A stretch of 64,000 nt of DNA from CAYNFQ01 sp964396715 (GTDB taxonomy: Bacteria; Patescibacteriota; Microgenomatia; Daviesbacterales; UBA10151), in the NCBI GenBank assembly GCA_964396715.1, contig CAYNFQ010000001.1, positions 62,001 to 126,000 on the forward strand. The letters run 5' to 3'. The notes beneath the pieces were generated by a model. It did no database searches. It had not been told where the DNA came from and saw only the letters and a list, made by a program, of their open reading frames with translations. Below, piece by piece: positions 19,495 to 29,501 of this stretch. Each line of letters opens with the position of its first letter. The stretch's first letter is position 1. The position numbers were made by a program, and so were the translations under genes.

Positions 19495-20917
19495 AACGGG
19501 TGTGATTTTAATTACCTTTATTATAGCTGGATGGTTTTTACTTACCTTTAAATTAACAGATGTCCCCCCGGGGATTAACGGAGATGAGGCGGCAATTGGG
19601 TTAAATGCAATATACGTTGCAAAGGATGGTTATGATTTGAAAGGTAATTTTTTGCCGATTTTTACATCCCTTCCGGATTCTTCGGATTGGAAACAACCGA
19701 TAACATTTTATTCCGAAGTATTGGCATTTAAATTTTTTGGACCATCATACTTTACTTTAAGAGCTGTAAGCGTTTTTTATGTGCTTTTATCTGCCGTATT
19801 AATTTTTTCTTTAATAAAAATGCTTTTAGGAAGGTTTTTGGCAAGCTTAGGAGTACTGCTTTTTCTAACCACTCCAATTATGGTAATCCAATCACATTTG
19901 GCAATGGAAAATATAGCACCGATTCCATTTGTTATACTCTGGTTGATTGGAATTTTGAAATACAGCCAACAAGGAAAAGAGCGCTATCTTGTTTTGATGG
20001 GGTTAAGTTTAATTGCAGCTTTTTACTCTTATTTGGGAATGAGGCTTATGGTGCCGATTTTATTTTTGTTGTCGGCAGCACTTATTTTATATGCGAACAG
20101 GCAAAAAAAATTAAAAGTTTTGCTGCGGCAGGAAATTATCTTCGCTGTCTTATTTATACCTTTTGCAATTTCATTATTATTTTTTAAAAATCAATATCCC
20201 GGATCTCTTTGGGGATTATACAGGCCATATATAGTTGATTCTTACCAAACCTTTTTTCTGCCATACTTTTCTAATTTTGACCCATCTTTTTTGTACATAT
20301 TTGGGGATACAACTCCGTATCATTCAACCGGCAAATATGGCATGTTTTTGATTGCGACCCTGCCACTGTTTATTTTAGGAATCATCAAAATAGTCAAGTT
20401 GAATCAACTGATACCAAATTTTATAATACTGTCATTTTTCTTACCCCCTATTTTATTTGGATTTGGCTCCACAATTCATAGGGCAAGCAGGCTTTTAGGT
20501 TTAGTGCCAGTGTATGTGATTATTTGTTGTTACGGGCTAATTTTTCTACTTGAGTATAAAAGGATTTTTAAAGTACCAATTTTATTTGTCGGAGTTTTGC
20601 TTATTTTTTTAAATTTTTCGGATTTTATTAAAGACTACTGGTTTGAGTATCCCAAAAGAGTGCAATCAGAATTTGCCAGGCCTTATCATTTAGGATTTGA
20701 AAAATTATATGAGGAATCAAAAAAACATAATTTGATACCTTTGGTGCAAAATGATCTGCATATGCAAAATTCTACAGCATTTAGTTTTTTTGAGCTTACT
20801 TTTTTCCCGCAACCTGTAAAAAAATGGTCTAACCTGGAAAAAATCCCTCCAAGGAGTGCGATACTGATAGGAAGTGGCAGTGATTTTCGTATTATGATTA
20901 ATAAAAATGACAGATGA
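19487..20917 (+). CDS. PMT/GT39-like glycosyltransferase, array member 1
   Basis: A 476-residue GT-C enzyme and the first of six consecutive paralogs. I place the start at the ATG at 19487, where MLKTGVILIT begins the first helix as in the paralogs; a start at 19436 would overlap the previous gene by 59 bases. D33-E34 (NGDEA) sits in the first outer loop. The later H/R block is variant: STIHRASRL instead of PHALR. The C-terminal soluble tail is short compared with other members. It overlaps the next gene by 4 bases. Confidence 0.8.
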   Translation: MLKTGVILITFIIAGWFLLTFKLTDVPPGINGDEAAIGLNAIYVAKDGYDLKGNFLPIFTSLPDSSDWKQPITFYSEVLAFKFFGPSYFTLRAVSVFYVLLSAVLIFSLIKMLLGRFLASLGVLLFLTTPIMVIQSHLAMENIAPIPFVILWLIGILKYSQQGKERYLVLMGLSLIAAFYSYLGMRLMVPILFLLSAALILYANRQKKLKVLLRQEIIFAVLFIPFAISLLFFKNQYPGSLWGLYRPYIVDSYQTFFLPYFSNFDPSFLYIFGDTTPYHSTGKYGMFLIATLPLFILGIIKIVKLNQLIPNFIILSFFLPPILFGFGSTIHRASRLLGLVPVYVIICCYGLIFLLEYKRIFKVPILFVGVLLIFLNFSDFIKDYWFEYPKRVQSEFARPYHLGFEKLYEESKKHNLIPLVQNDLHMQNSTAFSFFELTFFPQPVKKWSNLEKIPPRSAILIGSGSDFRIMINKNDR

Positions 20918-22530
20918 AACCTAAGATATGGCTGATCGGTTTATTGTTTATTGCAGCGCTTTTTATAAGATTGGTTCCCATAAATTACCCTTTTTTTAGC
21001 GAAGAAGAAACAAGAATTGCCTACAGGGGTTATACGCTCTCTATCTTTGGCACTGATGAGCTGGGCCGTAAATTTCCCTTTATTTTTAATTCCTCGTCCG
21101 ATTATCAGTTACCGGTAGCCTCCTATACTACAGCTTTGGGCACTGCTATATTTGGAAAAACAGATTTTGGGGCAAGAATAATGTTTGTTCTTATCGGCAC
21201 TCTGGTAGTATTTTTAACTTATAAAGTAGCTCCCCTGTTTTCCTTTGGGAAACAATATGCTTTTTTTAGCGCATTAATTGTTGCTTTTTCTCCGGTACTG
21301 ATCTTTTTTTCCAAAATACCCAATGAATTTATCATTCTGATACTTTTAATCCTCGTCTTACTATACCTCCTTTCCAGAAAGAAAATAAATTATTTTTTTG
21401 TTTTTGGCAGTATTTTTTTTGTTTTACTGACATCCAAACTTGCCTGGTTTATTTTGCCCCCCTTTATTACACTGACTGTTTTTTCATTTGATCTTAATTT
21501 ATCCAGAAAGCAAAAAGTTAAATTTTCTATTTTCAGCCTCTTTTTATCTTTCATTATGATTATTGTATTTTTACAAATTCCCCAAGGACAAAGGAGTTTT
21601 TTGGAAAATAATTTTTATACTTTGCAGGGTGGCACTATTAAAAATGCAATAGAAACTTTAAGAGGGCAGGGTTTGGAATCTCGCTGGCCTAATCTTTTGG
21701 AAAAGTTTTTGTTTAATAAAGGAGAATATTTTTTTGTCGGGACAATGCATTGGTTATTGCATCTTCAGCCAAGCGTCTTGTTTGGTCAATTTGACAACAG
21801 TAGCAAATATAGTTTTATAAGCATGGGGGCATACCCTAAAATTCTGATAATCCCTTTTATTTTAGGTCTGGTTTCACTTATCAAGAAAAGTTCGGATATC
21901 AAAACTAGAACACTCTTTATTTATCCGCTTATTTTAACTTACCCTTTAAGTTTTATTTATCCGCTGCAAAATCCCCAAATTGTTATATTAATTTTACCGT
22001 TTTTATCTTTCGTCTGTGCTTTTGGTTTAATAAATTTAACTAAACCCATAAAGAGTTTAATTGTCATCCTGGCTATCTTAGAATTATTAATCAATTCATT
22101 TAATCCTTCTTTTGATTCGAAAGTTGCAAATAGTTTCCGTCCGAATTGGATTAAAAATATTGTAAATGAAGGATATGTTTTATCAAAAGACGCCAATGTG
22201 GCAATTTCTGACGATATTACCTCAGATATCACCCCCTTTTTGCAATGGCATACATTTGTTGGTATTGAAAATGCTGCCGTAGGCCAATTTCCTTATAAAT
22301 TTCACCAGACACAACTTCAAAATATTAAAATTATTGGCTCAGACGACATTTTTTATAATTGTGGTTTTGATAAACCCACCTTTATTATTGCCAGCAAGCG
22401 CGATTATAAAGAAATTAAAAGGTGGTTAAATATAACTACTGATGAGAAATTGACAAAGGTATATAAAGATAACCTGGAACAGGAGGTAGCAAATCTTTTG
22501 GAGCCAACCATATGCGTACGCAAATCTTAA
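20914..22530 (+). CDS. PMT/GT39-like protein, array member 2 (divergent active-site motifs)
   Basis: A 538-residue polytopic paralog. Two signatures of the array are altered. The first-loop D-E pair is replaced by an acidic triplet (S29-EEE-T33). The PHALR loop is replaced by YPLQNPQ, with no histidine or arginine at the same place. The rest, including GYTLSIFGTDELGRKFPF and the general topology, matches its neighbours. It may have changed donor, or may no longer be catalytic. It overlaps the upstream gene by 4 bases and the downstream gene by 19. Confidence 0.75.
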   Translation: MKPKIWLIGLLFIAALFIRLVPINYPFFSEEETRIAYRGYTLSIFGTDELGRKFPFIFNSSSDYQLPVASYTTALGTAIFGKTDFGARIMFVLIGTLVVFLTYKVAPLFSFGKQYAFFSALIVAFSPVLIFFSKIPNEFIILILLILVLLYLLSRKKINYFFVFGSIFFVLLTSKLAWFILPPFITLTVFSFDLNLSRKQKVKFSIFSLFLSFIMIIVFLQIPQGQRSFLENNFYTLQGGTIKNAIETLRGQGLESRWPNLLEKFLFNKGEYFFVGTMHWLLHLQPSVLFGQFDNSSKYSFISMGAYPKILIIPFILGLVSLIKKSSDIKTRTLFIYPLILTYPLSFIYPLQNPQIVILILPFLSFVCAFGLINLTKPIKSLIVILAILELLINSFNPSFDSKVANSFRPNWIKNIVNEGYVLSKDANVAISDDITSDITPFLQWHTFVGIENAAVGQFPYKFHQTQLQNIKIIGSDDIFYNCGFDKPTFIIASKRDYKEIKRWLNITTDEKLTKVYKDNLEQEVANLLEPTICVRKS

Positions 22531-24146
22531 GTAAATATACATACATAATAATCATCATTTTAATTGGGGCCTTTTTGCGGTTTTATAAATTATCCGAATT
22601 TCCCCCTCAGTTAAACCATGATGAAATATCCCAACTATATGACGCTATCTCTATTGCACAAACAGGAAAAGATGTTTATGGTAATTTCCTCCCCGTAGTA
22701 TTTCAATCAACAGGAGATTATAAACCGGCCCAATATACCTATCTTTCCACCATACCCTATTTATTTTGGGGCGATCAGGAAATAACTATCAGGATTACTG
22801 CGGCATTTTTTGGGACATTAACTATTGGAGCTGTTTTTTTGTTTATGAATGCATTAACTAAAAATTTTAACTTAGCCCTTCTTTGCAGTGCAATGATTGC
22901 CATTACTCCTTCGGAGATTTTCTATTCCAGAAAAAGTTTTGAAAGTGTTATTGGAGTCACTCTTTACTTTTTTGGCTTATTTTGTTTACTAAATCTTTTA
23001 GAAAAGACCAAAGTAAAAATTTGGGGATATTTGGCAGCGCTTTGTTTTGCTTATGCCATTTATCTTTATACATCTTATCTGATTGTGGTGCCACTAACTA
23101 TTTTATTGTTTGCCTTAATATTTAGAAAAACAATAAAATTTCAGATAAAAAAGTTTATGCTTAGCTTATCTTTACTGCTCATTCTGATTATTCCTCTCAT
23201 TGTTTTGACAATAAGCAACCCGCAGCTTCGCTTTAGGGCGGAATCAGTATTTATCACCCAGGATGTAAATTTAGGAAAATTAATTAACTATTCTCAAAAT
23301 CCACTTAAGAGCCACTTGGATTACATATTTTTGCGTTTCTTAAACCAGTTTAATCCTACTCTTATTTTTGCCAATGGGTTGAATTTTACAAATCAAGGAT
23401 TTTTAGGGATGGGCCCTTTGCTTTTCTGGCAACTGCCGTTTTTTATTTTGGGTATTGTTTATCTTGTTAAAAGTAATTCATTTTCAGAGGGGAAAAGGAT
23501 CCTTCTTGGACTGATTCCTATTGCTATGATTCCAAGCAGCATTACTTTCGAAAGCTATAGTCCGCACAGGTCAATGCTGGCATTTAGTTTAATGAGCATT
23601 ATCTCTGCATTTGGGTGGTATTGGACAATTAACCTGATACTCAGATCAGCCTTAAACTTTAAGCTAAAGATTGTAGTATTCACTTTTATATCCATCTTAT
23701 TTATTCTAAATCTCATTTACTTTCTGCATATGTATACTGTTAACTACCCTTATGAAAAGTCCCAGGAATTCCACTATCCTTTTAAATCTGTGGCCCAATT
23801 CATATGGTCCCAATACCCAAACTTTGATCAAATAGTTTTTGACCCTCAATTTGGAGATGTGGCACCAAAGATTGGTGTAGGTAGCCATTATTATCTTGCC
23901 TATTATGGCCATTTCCCTCCTTATAAATTTCAAAAGGAATATAGAGTAGGAGAAAAGCCCAGAGAAATAATTTTTGATAAATTTTCCATCCGTCAAGTAT
24001 ACTGGCCGGAAGATAGAAATCTTAAAAATACTTTAGTTATTGCCAGCCCGTGGAGCATACCGGAGGAGGACTCTAAGGGATTTGAAATAATTAAAAGGTT
24101 TAATTTTTATAATGGTAAGTTAGCTTTTTACGCAATCAAGCTATAA
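22512..24146 (+). CDS. PMT/GT39-like glycosyltransferase, array member 3
   Basis: A 544-residue GT-C enzyme. D37-E38 (NHDEI) is in the first outer loop, followed by TGKDVYGNFLPVVF. The second motif is SPHRSM, a variant of PHALR that keeps the histidine and arginine. The start at 22512 is supported by GGAG at 22500-22503 with an 8-base spacer, although this gives a 19-base overlap with the upstream gene. The soluble C-terminal tail contains FDQIVFDPQFGD, matching the YDEIVFTRHFGE block of the next gene. Confidence 0.8.
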   Translation: MRTQILSKYTYIIIIILIGAFLRFYKLSEFPPQLNHDEISQLYDAISIAQTGKDVYGNFLPVVFQSTGDYKPAQYTYLSTIPYLFWGDQEITIRITAAFFGTLTIGAVFLFMNALTKNFNLALLCSAMIAITPSEIFYSRKSFESVIGVTLYFFGLFCLLNLLEKTKVKIWGYLAALCFAYAIYLYTSYLIVVPLTILLFALIFRKTIKFQIKKFMLSLSLLLILIIPLIVLTISNPQLRFRAESVFITQDVNLGKLINYSQNPLKSHLDYIFLRFLNQFNPTLIFANGLNFTNQGFLGMGPLLFWQLPFFILGIVYLVKSNSFSEGKRILLGLIPIAMIPSSITFESYSPHRSMLAFSLMSIISAFGWYWTINLILRSALNFKLKIVVFTFISILFILNLIYFLHMYTVNYPYEKSQEFHYPFKSVAQFIWSQYPNFDQIVFDPQFGDVAPKIGVGSHYYLAYYGHFPPYKFQKEYRVGEKPREIIFDKFSIRQVYWPEDRNLKNTLVIASPWSIPEEDSKGFEIIKRFNFYNGKLAFYAIKL

Positions 24147-24147
24147 T
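24142..24147 (+). promoter_or_regulatory. Perfect TATAAT 6 bases before an internal start
   Basis: A consensus -10 hexamer overlaps the stop of the upstream gene and precedes the ATG at 24154 by 6 bases. The -35 is unclear. It could drive a leaderless transcript of the second half of the array, or be chance in AT-rich DNA. Confidence 0.25.
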
Positions 24148-24153
24148 AAATTA

Positions 24154-25818
24154 ATGAAGTACTTAAGTTTATACAAAGCAGGCATAACACTTTTTCTAAT
24201 AGTAGCATTGGCATTTCTTCTCAGGTTTTACAAAGTTGTGGAAATCCCCCCATCCCTAAATTGGGATGAGGTATCGATTGGTTATAACGCTTATTCAATT
24301 TTAAAGACAGGAAAAGACGAATGGGGGCAATTTATGCCAATTCACTTCAAATCCTACGGAGAGTATAAGTTGCCTTTGCAAATCTATGGCAGTATCCCGG
24401 GAATATATTTTTTTGGACTTAGTGAGTTAGGCGTGAGAATTACACCAGTTATGTATGGAACTTTGACAGTACTGGTAATGTTTTTTTTGGGAAGGGCCAT
24501 TTTCCAAAGCCACCTGGCAGGTTTAACAGCAGCTTTTTTACTGGCAATTTCTCCCTGGCATATTCAGCTAACCCGCGCTTCTTTTGAATCATCATTGGCA
24601 ACTTTTTTTGTAACTTTAGGAATTTGGTTTCTGATTAAAGGTTTTACTAATCAGAAATGGTTTGTCATAGCGATGATCCCCTTTGCCGCCTCTGTTTTTA
24701 CTTATAACTCTGCCAGAATTTTTACCCCCTTGTTTTTAATAGTTGTATTTTTCATCTACAGAAAGCATTTTATTAAGTTTAAAAAATTTGTGGTGATATC
24801 AATTACTATATTTGCCATTTTACTGCTGCCGCTTACACCCTATATCCTAAGCGGTGAAAGAAGCGCCAGATATAAGCTGGTAAGCATTACGGATGATCCC
24901 GGTCTTATCCCAAAAATTAATGAAAATAGAGGAGCTTCGAGATTTCCCTATCCCATTTCAAGATTTATACACAATAAAGTTACCTATATATCTTTTTATT
25001 TTACAAGAAATTATTTATCTCATTTTACTCCCCAATTCTTATTCATAAGCGGTGCGCCCCACAAACAGCACCATGTCCAAAATATAGGAGAGTTATATTA
25101 CTTTCAGGCGCCGTTCCTATTGATCGGTTTATTTGGACTATTTAAGTTTAAAAACAAATTTAGGGGATTATTGTTACCCTGGTTGTTACTTGTTTTTATA
25201 CCGGTCTCTGTAACAAATGACAGTATTCCTCATGCCCTAAGGACTCTGATAGCAGCTCCATTTTATCAACTGGTTTCTGCTTTTGGTCTTTTAATATCTT
25301 TCAATTGGTTAAAGAAATATTCCAAAGTAATAGAGATAACATCAGTAGCTGCCTTTGCAGTCATAGTGGTTATCAGCATCAGCTATTATCTTAATCAATA
25401 CTACAACATTTATCCCCGGGCTTATTCAAGGGACTGGCAGTATGGATACAAGCAAGCAGTGGATTATATTGGCAAACACAAATCGGAGTATGATGAGATT
25501 GTTTTTACCAGACACTTCGGTGAACCCCACATGTTCACGCTATTTTATTTAAATTATGATCCGGCAAAATATCAAAATGATCCTAATCTAATCAGGTTTG
25601 AAACTTATGATTGGATTAGGGTCCTGCGATTTGATAAATTATATTTTCCAGACTTAGGAGATAAAGGGACAAAGCCGCAGGATATTTTGGAAGAGAATAA
25701 AGGTAAAAAGTTGTTGATGATAGGAAAAAGCGGGGATTTTCCCTCAGGTGTAAGAAGACTTAAAGTTATTAACTTTTTGGACGGCAGTGTGGCTTTTGAA
25801 ATAGTTGATAATAAATGA
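24154..25818 (+). CDS. PMT/GT39-like glycosyltransferase, array member 4
   Basis: A 554-residue GT-C enzyme very close to the next gene. The first loop has D38-E39 (NWDEV) followed by SIGYNAYSILKTGKDEWG, and a later loop has PHALR. The outer C-terminal tail (about 430-554) carries WQYGYKQAVDYIGKHKSEYD, a block found in members 4-6. It lies 7 bases after member 3 and overlaps member 5 by 4 bases. The likely reaction is sugar transfer from a polyprenyl-phosphate donor outside the membrane; the acceptor is not predictable. Confidence 0.82.
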   Translation: MKYLSLYKAGITLFLIVALAFLLRFYKVVEIPPSLNWDEVSIGYNAYSILKTGKDEWGQFMPIHFKSYGEYKLPLQIYGSIPGIYFFGLSELGVRITPVMYGTLTVLVMFFLGRAIFQSHLAGLTAAFLLAISPWHIQLTRASFESSLATFFVTLGIWFLIKGFTNQKWFVIAMIPFAASVFTYNSARIFTPLFLIVVFFIYRKHFIKFKKFVVISITIFAILLLPLTPYILSGERSARYKLVSITDDPGLIPKINENRGASRFPYPISRFIHNKVTYISFYFTRNYLSHFTPQFLFISGAPHKQHHVQNIGELYYFQAPFLLIGLFGLFKFKNKFRGLLLPWLLLVFIPVSVTNDSIPHALRTLIAAPFYQLVSAFGLLISFNWLKKYSKVIEITSVAAFAVIVVISISYYLNQYYNIYPRAYSRDWQYGYKQAVDYIGKHKSEYDEIVFTRHFGEPHMFTLFYLNYDPAKYQNDPNLIRFETYDWIRVLRFDKLYFPDLGDKGTKPQDILEENKGKKLLMIGKSGDFPSGVRRLKVINFLDGSVAFEIVDNK

Positions 25819-27203
25819 AATTTTTAATGATGAAAAACAGACTACTCTTATTAATTATAATTGTATTCTTAATAACCAGACTAATAAAGATATCTGAAAT
25901 ACCTCTGTCGGTTTATTGGGACGAGGCATCGATTGGCTATAATGCATATTCTATTTTAAAAACAGGCAAAGATGAGTGGGGAGAATTTTTGCCGATTCAT
26001 TTCAGGGCCTTCGGGGAGTTTAAACTGCCTGTATATATTTACTCTGTTGTACCATTTGTGGGGATTTTTGGTCTGGGCGAGTTTGCAGTCAGATTTCCTG
26101 CTGTTTTGTTTTCGTTAGGTGTGGTAATTTTAACCTACCTTTTAGCAAAAAAATTATCCGGCAGTGAAATTACTGCATTATTTGGTGTTTTCTTTATCAC
26201 GGTATCCCCCTGGTTTTTTATTTTTTCCAGAACAGGTTATGAGGCAACTGCGGGATTGATGTTTTATCTTTTAGCTATTTTACTGTTTTTACAAAAGCCG
26301 GTAGGAAAATATTTCCTCCTTTCTGTTTTAAGTTTTATAATTAGCGCTTACAGCTATAACAGTTTTAGAATAATTGTCCCGTTAACAGTTCTGATTTTAG
26401 CTTTTTTGGAAAGAGATAATATTGTTTACCTATTTCAGAAATCACTACATTGGATAGTATTATCTTTGATAATACTTGTTTTAAGTATCTGGCCGATTTA
26501 CAGGCTTTACGTTTACGATGCCGGCATATCACGTTTTCAAAGTGTCGGTTTTGAAAGTGCAGATAATTTTTTTAAAAACTATGCTTCTCACTTTGGTTTA
26601 GACTTTCTTTTTGCGGGTGATAAAAATTTGAGAAGTCAGCAAGCAGGTTTTGGACAAATCTTTCTGCCGGATTTTGTACTTCTATCGCTGGGACTGCTAT
26701 ATATAATAGGAAGTAAATCAACATACAAACTTTTGCCGCTGGCGTTGGTTCTTGTTGGTCTGCTTCCCTCTGCCCTGACCAAAGAAGCACCTCATGCTTT
26801 AAGAGCAATCTCTTTAGTGCCGTTTCTATCGATAATTTCAGCTTATGGAGTAATTTTTCTTAAGAAATTTTTTCCCAGAAAATTCATTGTTGAGTTAGCT
26901 GTTTCAGTAGTATTTTTAGTCTTCTTCGTAAATTATTTTTTTCATTTTATTACTATTTATCCCTATCAATCCGCAAAAGACTGGCAATATGGATACAAAA
27001 AATTATTTACAGATTCTAAATTTGAATTTGAAAATAGTGATCATGTTTTAGTACCCGACAAGGATGGTCAGCCCTATATCTTTGCCCTGTTTTATTTAAA
27101 ATATGATCCTGAGAAATTCAGATCCGAGGTCATCAGAAATCCGGTAGGAAATTGGGGATTTTCAACAGTGAAAAGTTTTGGCAAATTTGAGTTTGGAGAA
27201 TAA
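25815..27203 (+). CDS. PMT/GT39-like glycosyltransferase, array member 5
   Basis: A 462-residue GT-C enzyme. D36-E37 (YWDEA) and the same SIGYNAYSILKTGKDEWG block as member 4 indicate a recent duplication; PHALR is also kept. It is about 90 residues shorter than member 4 because the soluble C-terminal tail stops soon after the KYDPEKF region. The frame ends normally and the next gene begins directly after the stop, so this is a natural short tail and not an obvious truncation. Confidence 0.82.
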   Translation: MKFLMMKNRLLLLIIIVFLITRLIKISEIPLSVYWDEASIGYNAYSILKTGKDEWGEFLPIHFRAFGEFKLPVYIYSVVPFVGIFGLGEFAVRFPAVLFSLGVVILTYLLAKKLSGSEITALFGVFFITVSPWFFIFSRTGYEATAGLMFYLLAILLFLQKPVGKYFLLSVLSFIISAYSYNSFRIIVPLTVLILAFLERDNIVYLFQKSLHWIVLSLIILVLSIWPIYRLYVYDAGISRFQSVGFESADNFFKNYASHFGLDFLFAGDKNLRSQQAGFGQIFLPDFVLLSLGLLYIIGSKSTYKLLPLALVLVGLLPSALTKEAPHALRAISLVPFLSIISAYGVIFLKKFFPRKFIVELAVSVVFLVFFVNYFFHFITIYPYQSAKDWQYGYKKLFTDSKFEFENSDHVLVPDKDGQPYIFALFYLKYDPEKFRSEVIRNPVGNWGFSTVKSFGKFEFGE

Positions 27204-28760
27204 ATGAACAAAAGTGTTACTAAAATCCTGCTGCTATTGATTGTATTTATGGCTTTGGGACTTAGGATTTATAAATTGGATAGCGTGCCTCCTGCAATTT
27301 CCTGGGATGAGGCAGCTGTGGGATACAATGCCTGGACAATTGCCAACTATGGAAAAGATGAGTATGGAAAGCCTTTCCCCTTATTTTTTAAATCATTTGG
27401 AGACGATAAGCACCCTGTACATATTTATTCAACCGCAGTTTTTGTAAAGCTTTTGGGTTTGAGCGAGTTTTCTATCAGGCTGCCCTCCGCAGTTTTTGGA
27501 ACGCTGAATGTTCTATTAATATATTTTTTAACAAACCTTTTATTTAAAAATAGAAAAGTCAGCCTTATTGCTGCTGCTTTTCTTGCTATTTCTCCACAGA
27601 ATATTCATTTTTCGCGCTTTAACCACGAAGCAAATTTTGCCTTGTTCTTTTTTCTTTTGGGATTGATTTTGTTTTATATGTCTTTGAAAAAGATGATGAT
27701 GCTGCCTTTGGCAACGCTTAGTTTTGCCATCAGCTTTTTAACATATCATCCATCAAAAGTGATTGTCCCCTTTACTATGGTGGTACTTTTCCTGCTTTAT
27801 TCAAGAACTCTATTTCAAGCTAAAATGGCTCTATTTTTTTCTTTGGTCATTATTTCACTTCTTGCTTTGCTAATTTTCTTCACCCCGCCTCTTTTGGGAC
27901 TTGCCAGGATAAATCAAACCTCAATTGCTAAAGAAAGTAGTTTGTTAGGCAAGATTACTCTTTATTTAACCCAATACTCCTGGCATTTTTCCCCGACTTA
28001 CCTTTTTATCTCCGGGGATAAAAATCCCAGACTTTCATCGCAGACAGGCGAGTTTTATAAGATAGAAGCTCTGTTTTTGATACTTGGTTTTATTTATTTA
28101 ATACGTAACAGGTCAAAGGGGGGCATACTGGTTTTGGTTTGGGCGCTAATTTCGCCAATTCCATCAGCTCTGGTGGCTGAAGCGCCTCATGCCGCAAGAT
28201 CAATCTTTATGATGGGCAGTTGGCAGATAATTTCCGCTTTGGGATTGTATTCGCTGGTAAGTGCTGTCAGGAAAAAAACTTTTCAAAGGGTAACAGTATT
28301 TGTAGTTAGTGCAATTTTAATCCTTTCACTGTTTTTATATCTGAAATATTATTTTGGCGAATATACAAAAAGATATGCCATTGAATGGCAGTATGGTATG
28401 AAGCAGGTCGTTGAATTTGCCAAAGAGCATCAGGAATATAGTCATATGTTTATGACCGATATACGGTCACAGCCATACATCTTCTTTCTTTATTATTTGA
28501 AGGTTCCTCTTCCTGAATACTTAAATACTGTGGTGTACAATAGATCCGAGGAGAATAAGAGCTATAATACTGTTTCTTACTTTAGCAGGTATTATTTTGG
28601 GGGTTGGAATCCGATAGACAGCTCTCCTGATGAAGGTATGCTTTATATTATCACCGATAGTCAATACGATGGATTAAAAAATAAATTTAAATTTGATGTC
28701 AAAAAAATTATTTATTATCCCAATGGATCATTGGCGTTTTATTTAGTCAGTAAAAAATGA
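27204..28760 (+). CDS. PMT/GT39-like glycosyltransferase, array member 6
   Basis: A 518-residue GT-C enzyme. D35-E36 (SWDEA), then AVGYNAWTIANYGKDEYG, and a PHAAR version of the second motif. The outer tail has EWQYGMKQVVEFAKEHQEYS, matching member 4. It starts at the base after the stop of member 5 and overlaps the following GT2 by 4 bases. It closes the six-gene array. Confidence 0.82.
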   Translation: MNKSVTKILLLLIVFMALGLRIYKLDSVPPAISWDEAAVGYNAWTIANYGKDEYGKPFPLFFKSFGDDKHPVHIYSTAVFVKLLGLSEFSIRLPSAVFGTLNVLLIYFLTNLLFKNRKVSLIAAAFLAISPQNIHFSRFNHEANFALFFFLLGLILFYMSLKKMMMLPLATLSFAISFLTYHPSKVIVPFTMVVLFLLYSRTLFQAKMALFFSLVIISLLALLIFFTPPLLGLARINQTSIAKESSLLGKITLYLTQYSWHFSPTYLFISGDKNPRLSSQTGEFYKIEALFLILGFIYLIRNRSKGGILVLVWALISPIPSALVAEAPHAARSIFMMGSWQIISALGLYSLVSAVRKKTFQRVTVFVVSAILILSLFLYLKYYFGEYTKRYAIEWQYGMKQVVEFAKEHQEYSHMFMTDIRSQPYIFFLYYLKVPLPEYLNTVVYNRSEENKSYNTVSYFSRYYFGGWNPIDSSPDEGMLYIITDSQYDGLKNKFKFDVKKIIYYPNGSLAFYLVSKK

Positions 28761-29500
28761 TAAAAATATCGGTAGTTTTAGCTGTTTTTAATGAGGAGGA
28801 GAATTTAAGAGATTGTTTGCAGTCAATTAAGGATTTGGCATGGGAAATTGTCATTGTAGACGGAGGATCAACAGATAAGACTTTGGAAATTGCCAAAGAT
28901 TTTAATGCCAGGATTATTCAAACAAACAACCCCCCCCTCTTTCACATCAACAAAAATAAAGCAATTGATGCAGCCTCGGGGGATTGGATCTTGCAACTGG
29001 ATGCTGATGAAATAGTCAGTCCTAAGCTTTCTGAGGAAATTAAAAAGGTGGTTTCCAAAAAAAGTGATATTGTAGGTTACTGGATTCCCAGGAGAAATTT
29101 CTTTTTGGGAAAGTACCTTTCAAAAGGAGGACAATATCCTGACTACACGCTAAGACTATACAGAAGGGGTAAAGGGAGGTTGTCTGGCAAAGATGTTCAT
29201 GAGCAGGCGCAGGTTTCGGGTAAGGTGGGATATTTAAAGAACGATCTTTTGCACCTGCGTGACAAAAGCTTTGCAATCTATATGGAAAGATTCAACAGAT
29301 ATACAGATCTGCTGGCAAAGCAAATTAAAAATCCCGGAATCGACTATCTTTTTATTAAACCCATCTTTTGGTTTATAAAAGCTTATATAAGACACAGGGG
29401 GTATGTGGATGGTTTCCCCGGGTTTGTCTTTGCCCTGTTTTCTTCATTAAGATTTCCTGTTGCATATTTTAAATTTTGGACAGAGGAGAGGAATAAATAA
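28757..29500 (+). CDS. GT2 glycosyltransferase
   Basis: A 247-residue GT-A enzyme. It opens VVLAVFNEEENL (6-17), then IVIVDGGSTDKT (31-42), with metal site D82-A-D84-E85 and an acceptor-side GKDVHEQAQVSG block. It is related to the GT2 genes at 15600 and 16510. It overlaps the array's last member by 4 bases, so it should be co-expressed. It is cytoplasmic and probably works on a lipid-linked acceptor. Confidence 0.85.
   Translation: MIKISVVLAVFNEEENLRDCLQSIKDLAWEIVIVDGGSTDKTLEIAKDFNARIIQTNNPPLFHINKNKAIDAASGDWILQLDADEIVSPKLSEEIKKVVSKKSDIVGYWIPRRNFFLGKYLSKGGQYPDYTLRLYRRGKGRLSGKDVHEQAQVSGKVGYLKNDLLHLRDKSFAIYMERFNRYTDLLAKQIKNPGIDYLFIKPIFWFIKAYIRHRGYVDGFPGFVFALFSSLRFPVAYFKFWTEERNK
29483..29491 (+). 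promoter_or_regulatory. Shine-Dalgarno that decides the GT4 start
   Basis: GAGGAGAGG lies 10 bases before the ATG at 29502 and supports that start over a longer frame beginning at 29460 inside the upstream gene. Confidence 0.6.
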
Positions 29501-29501
29501 A

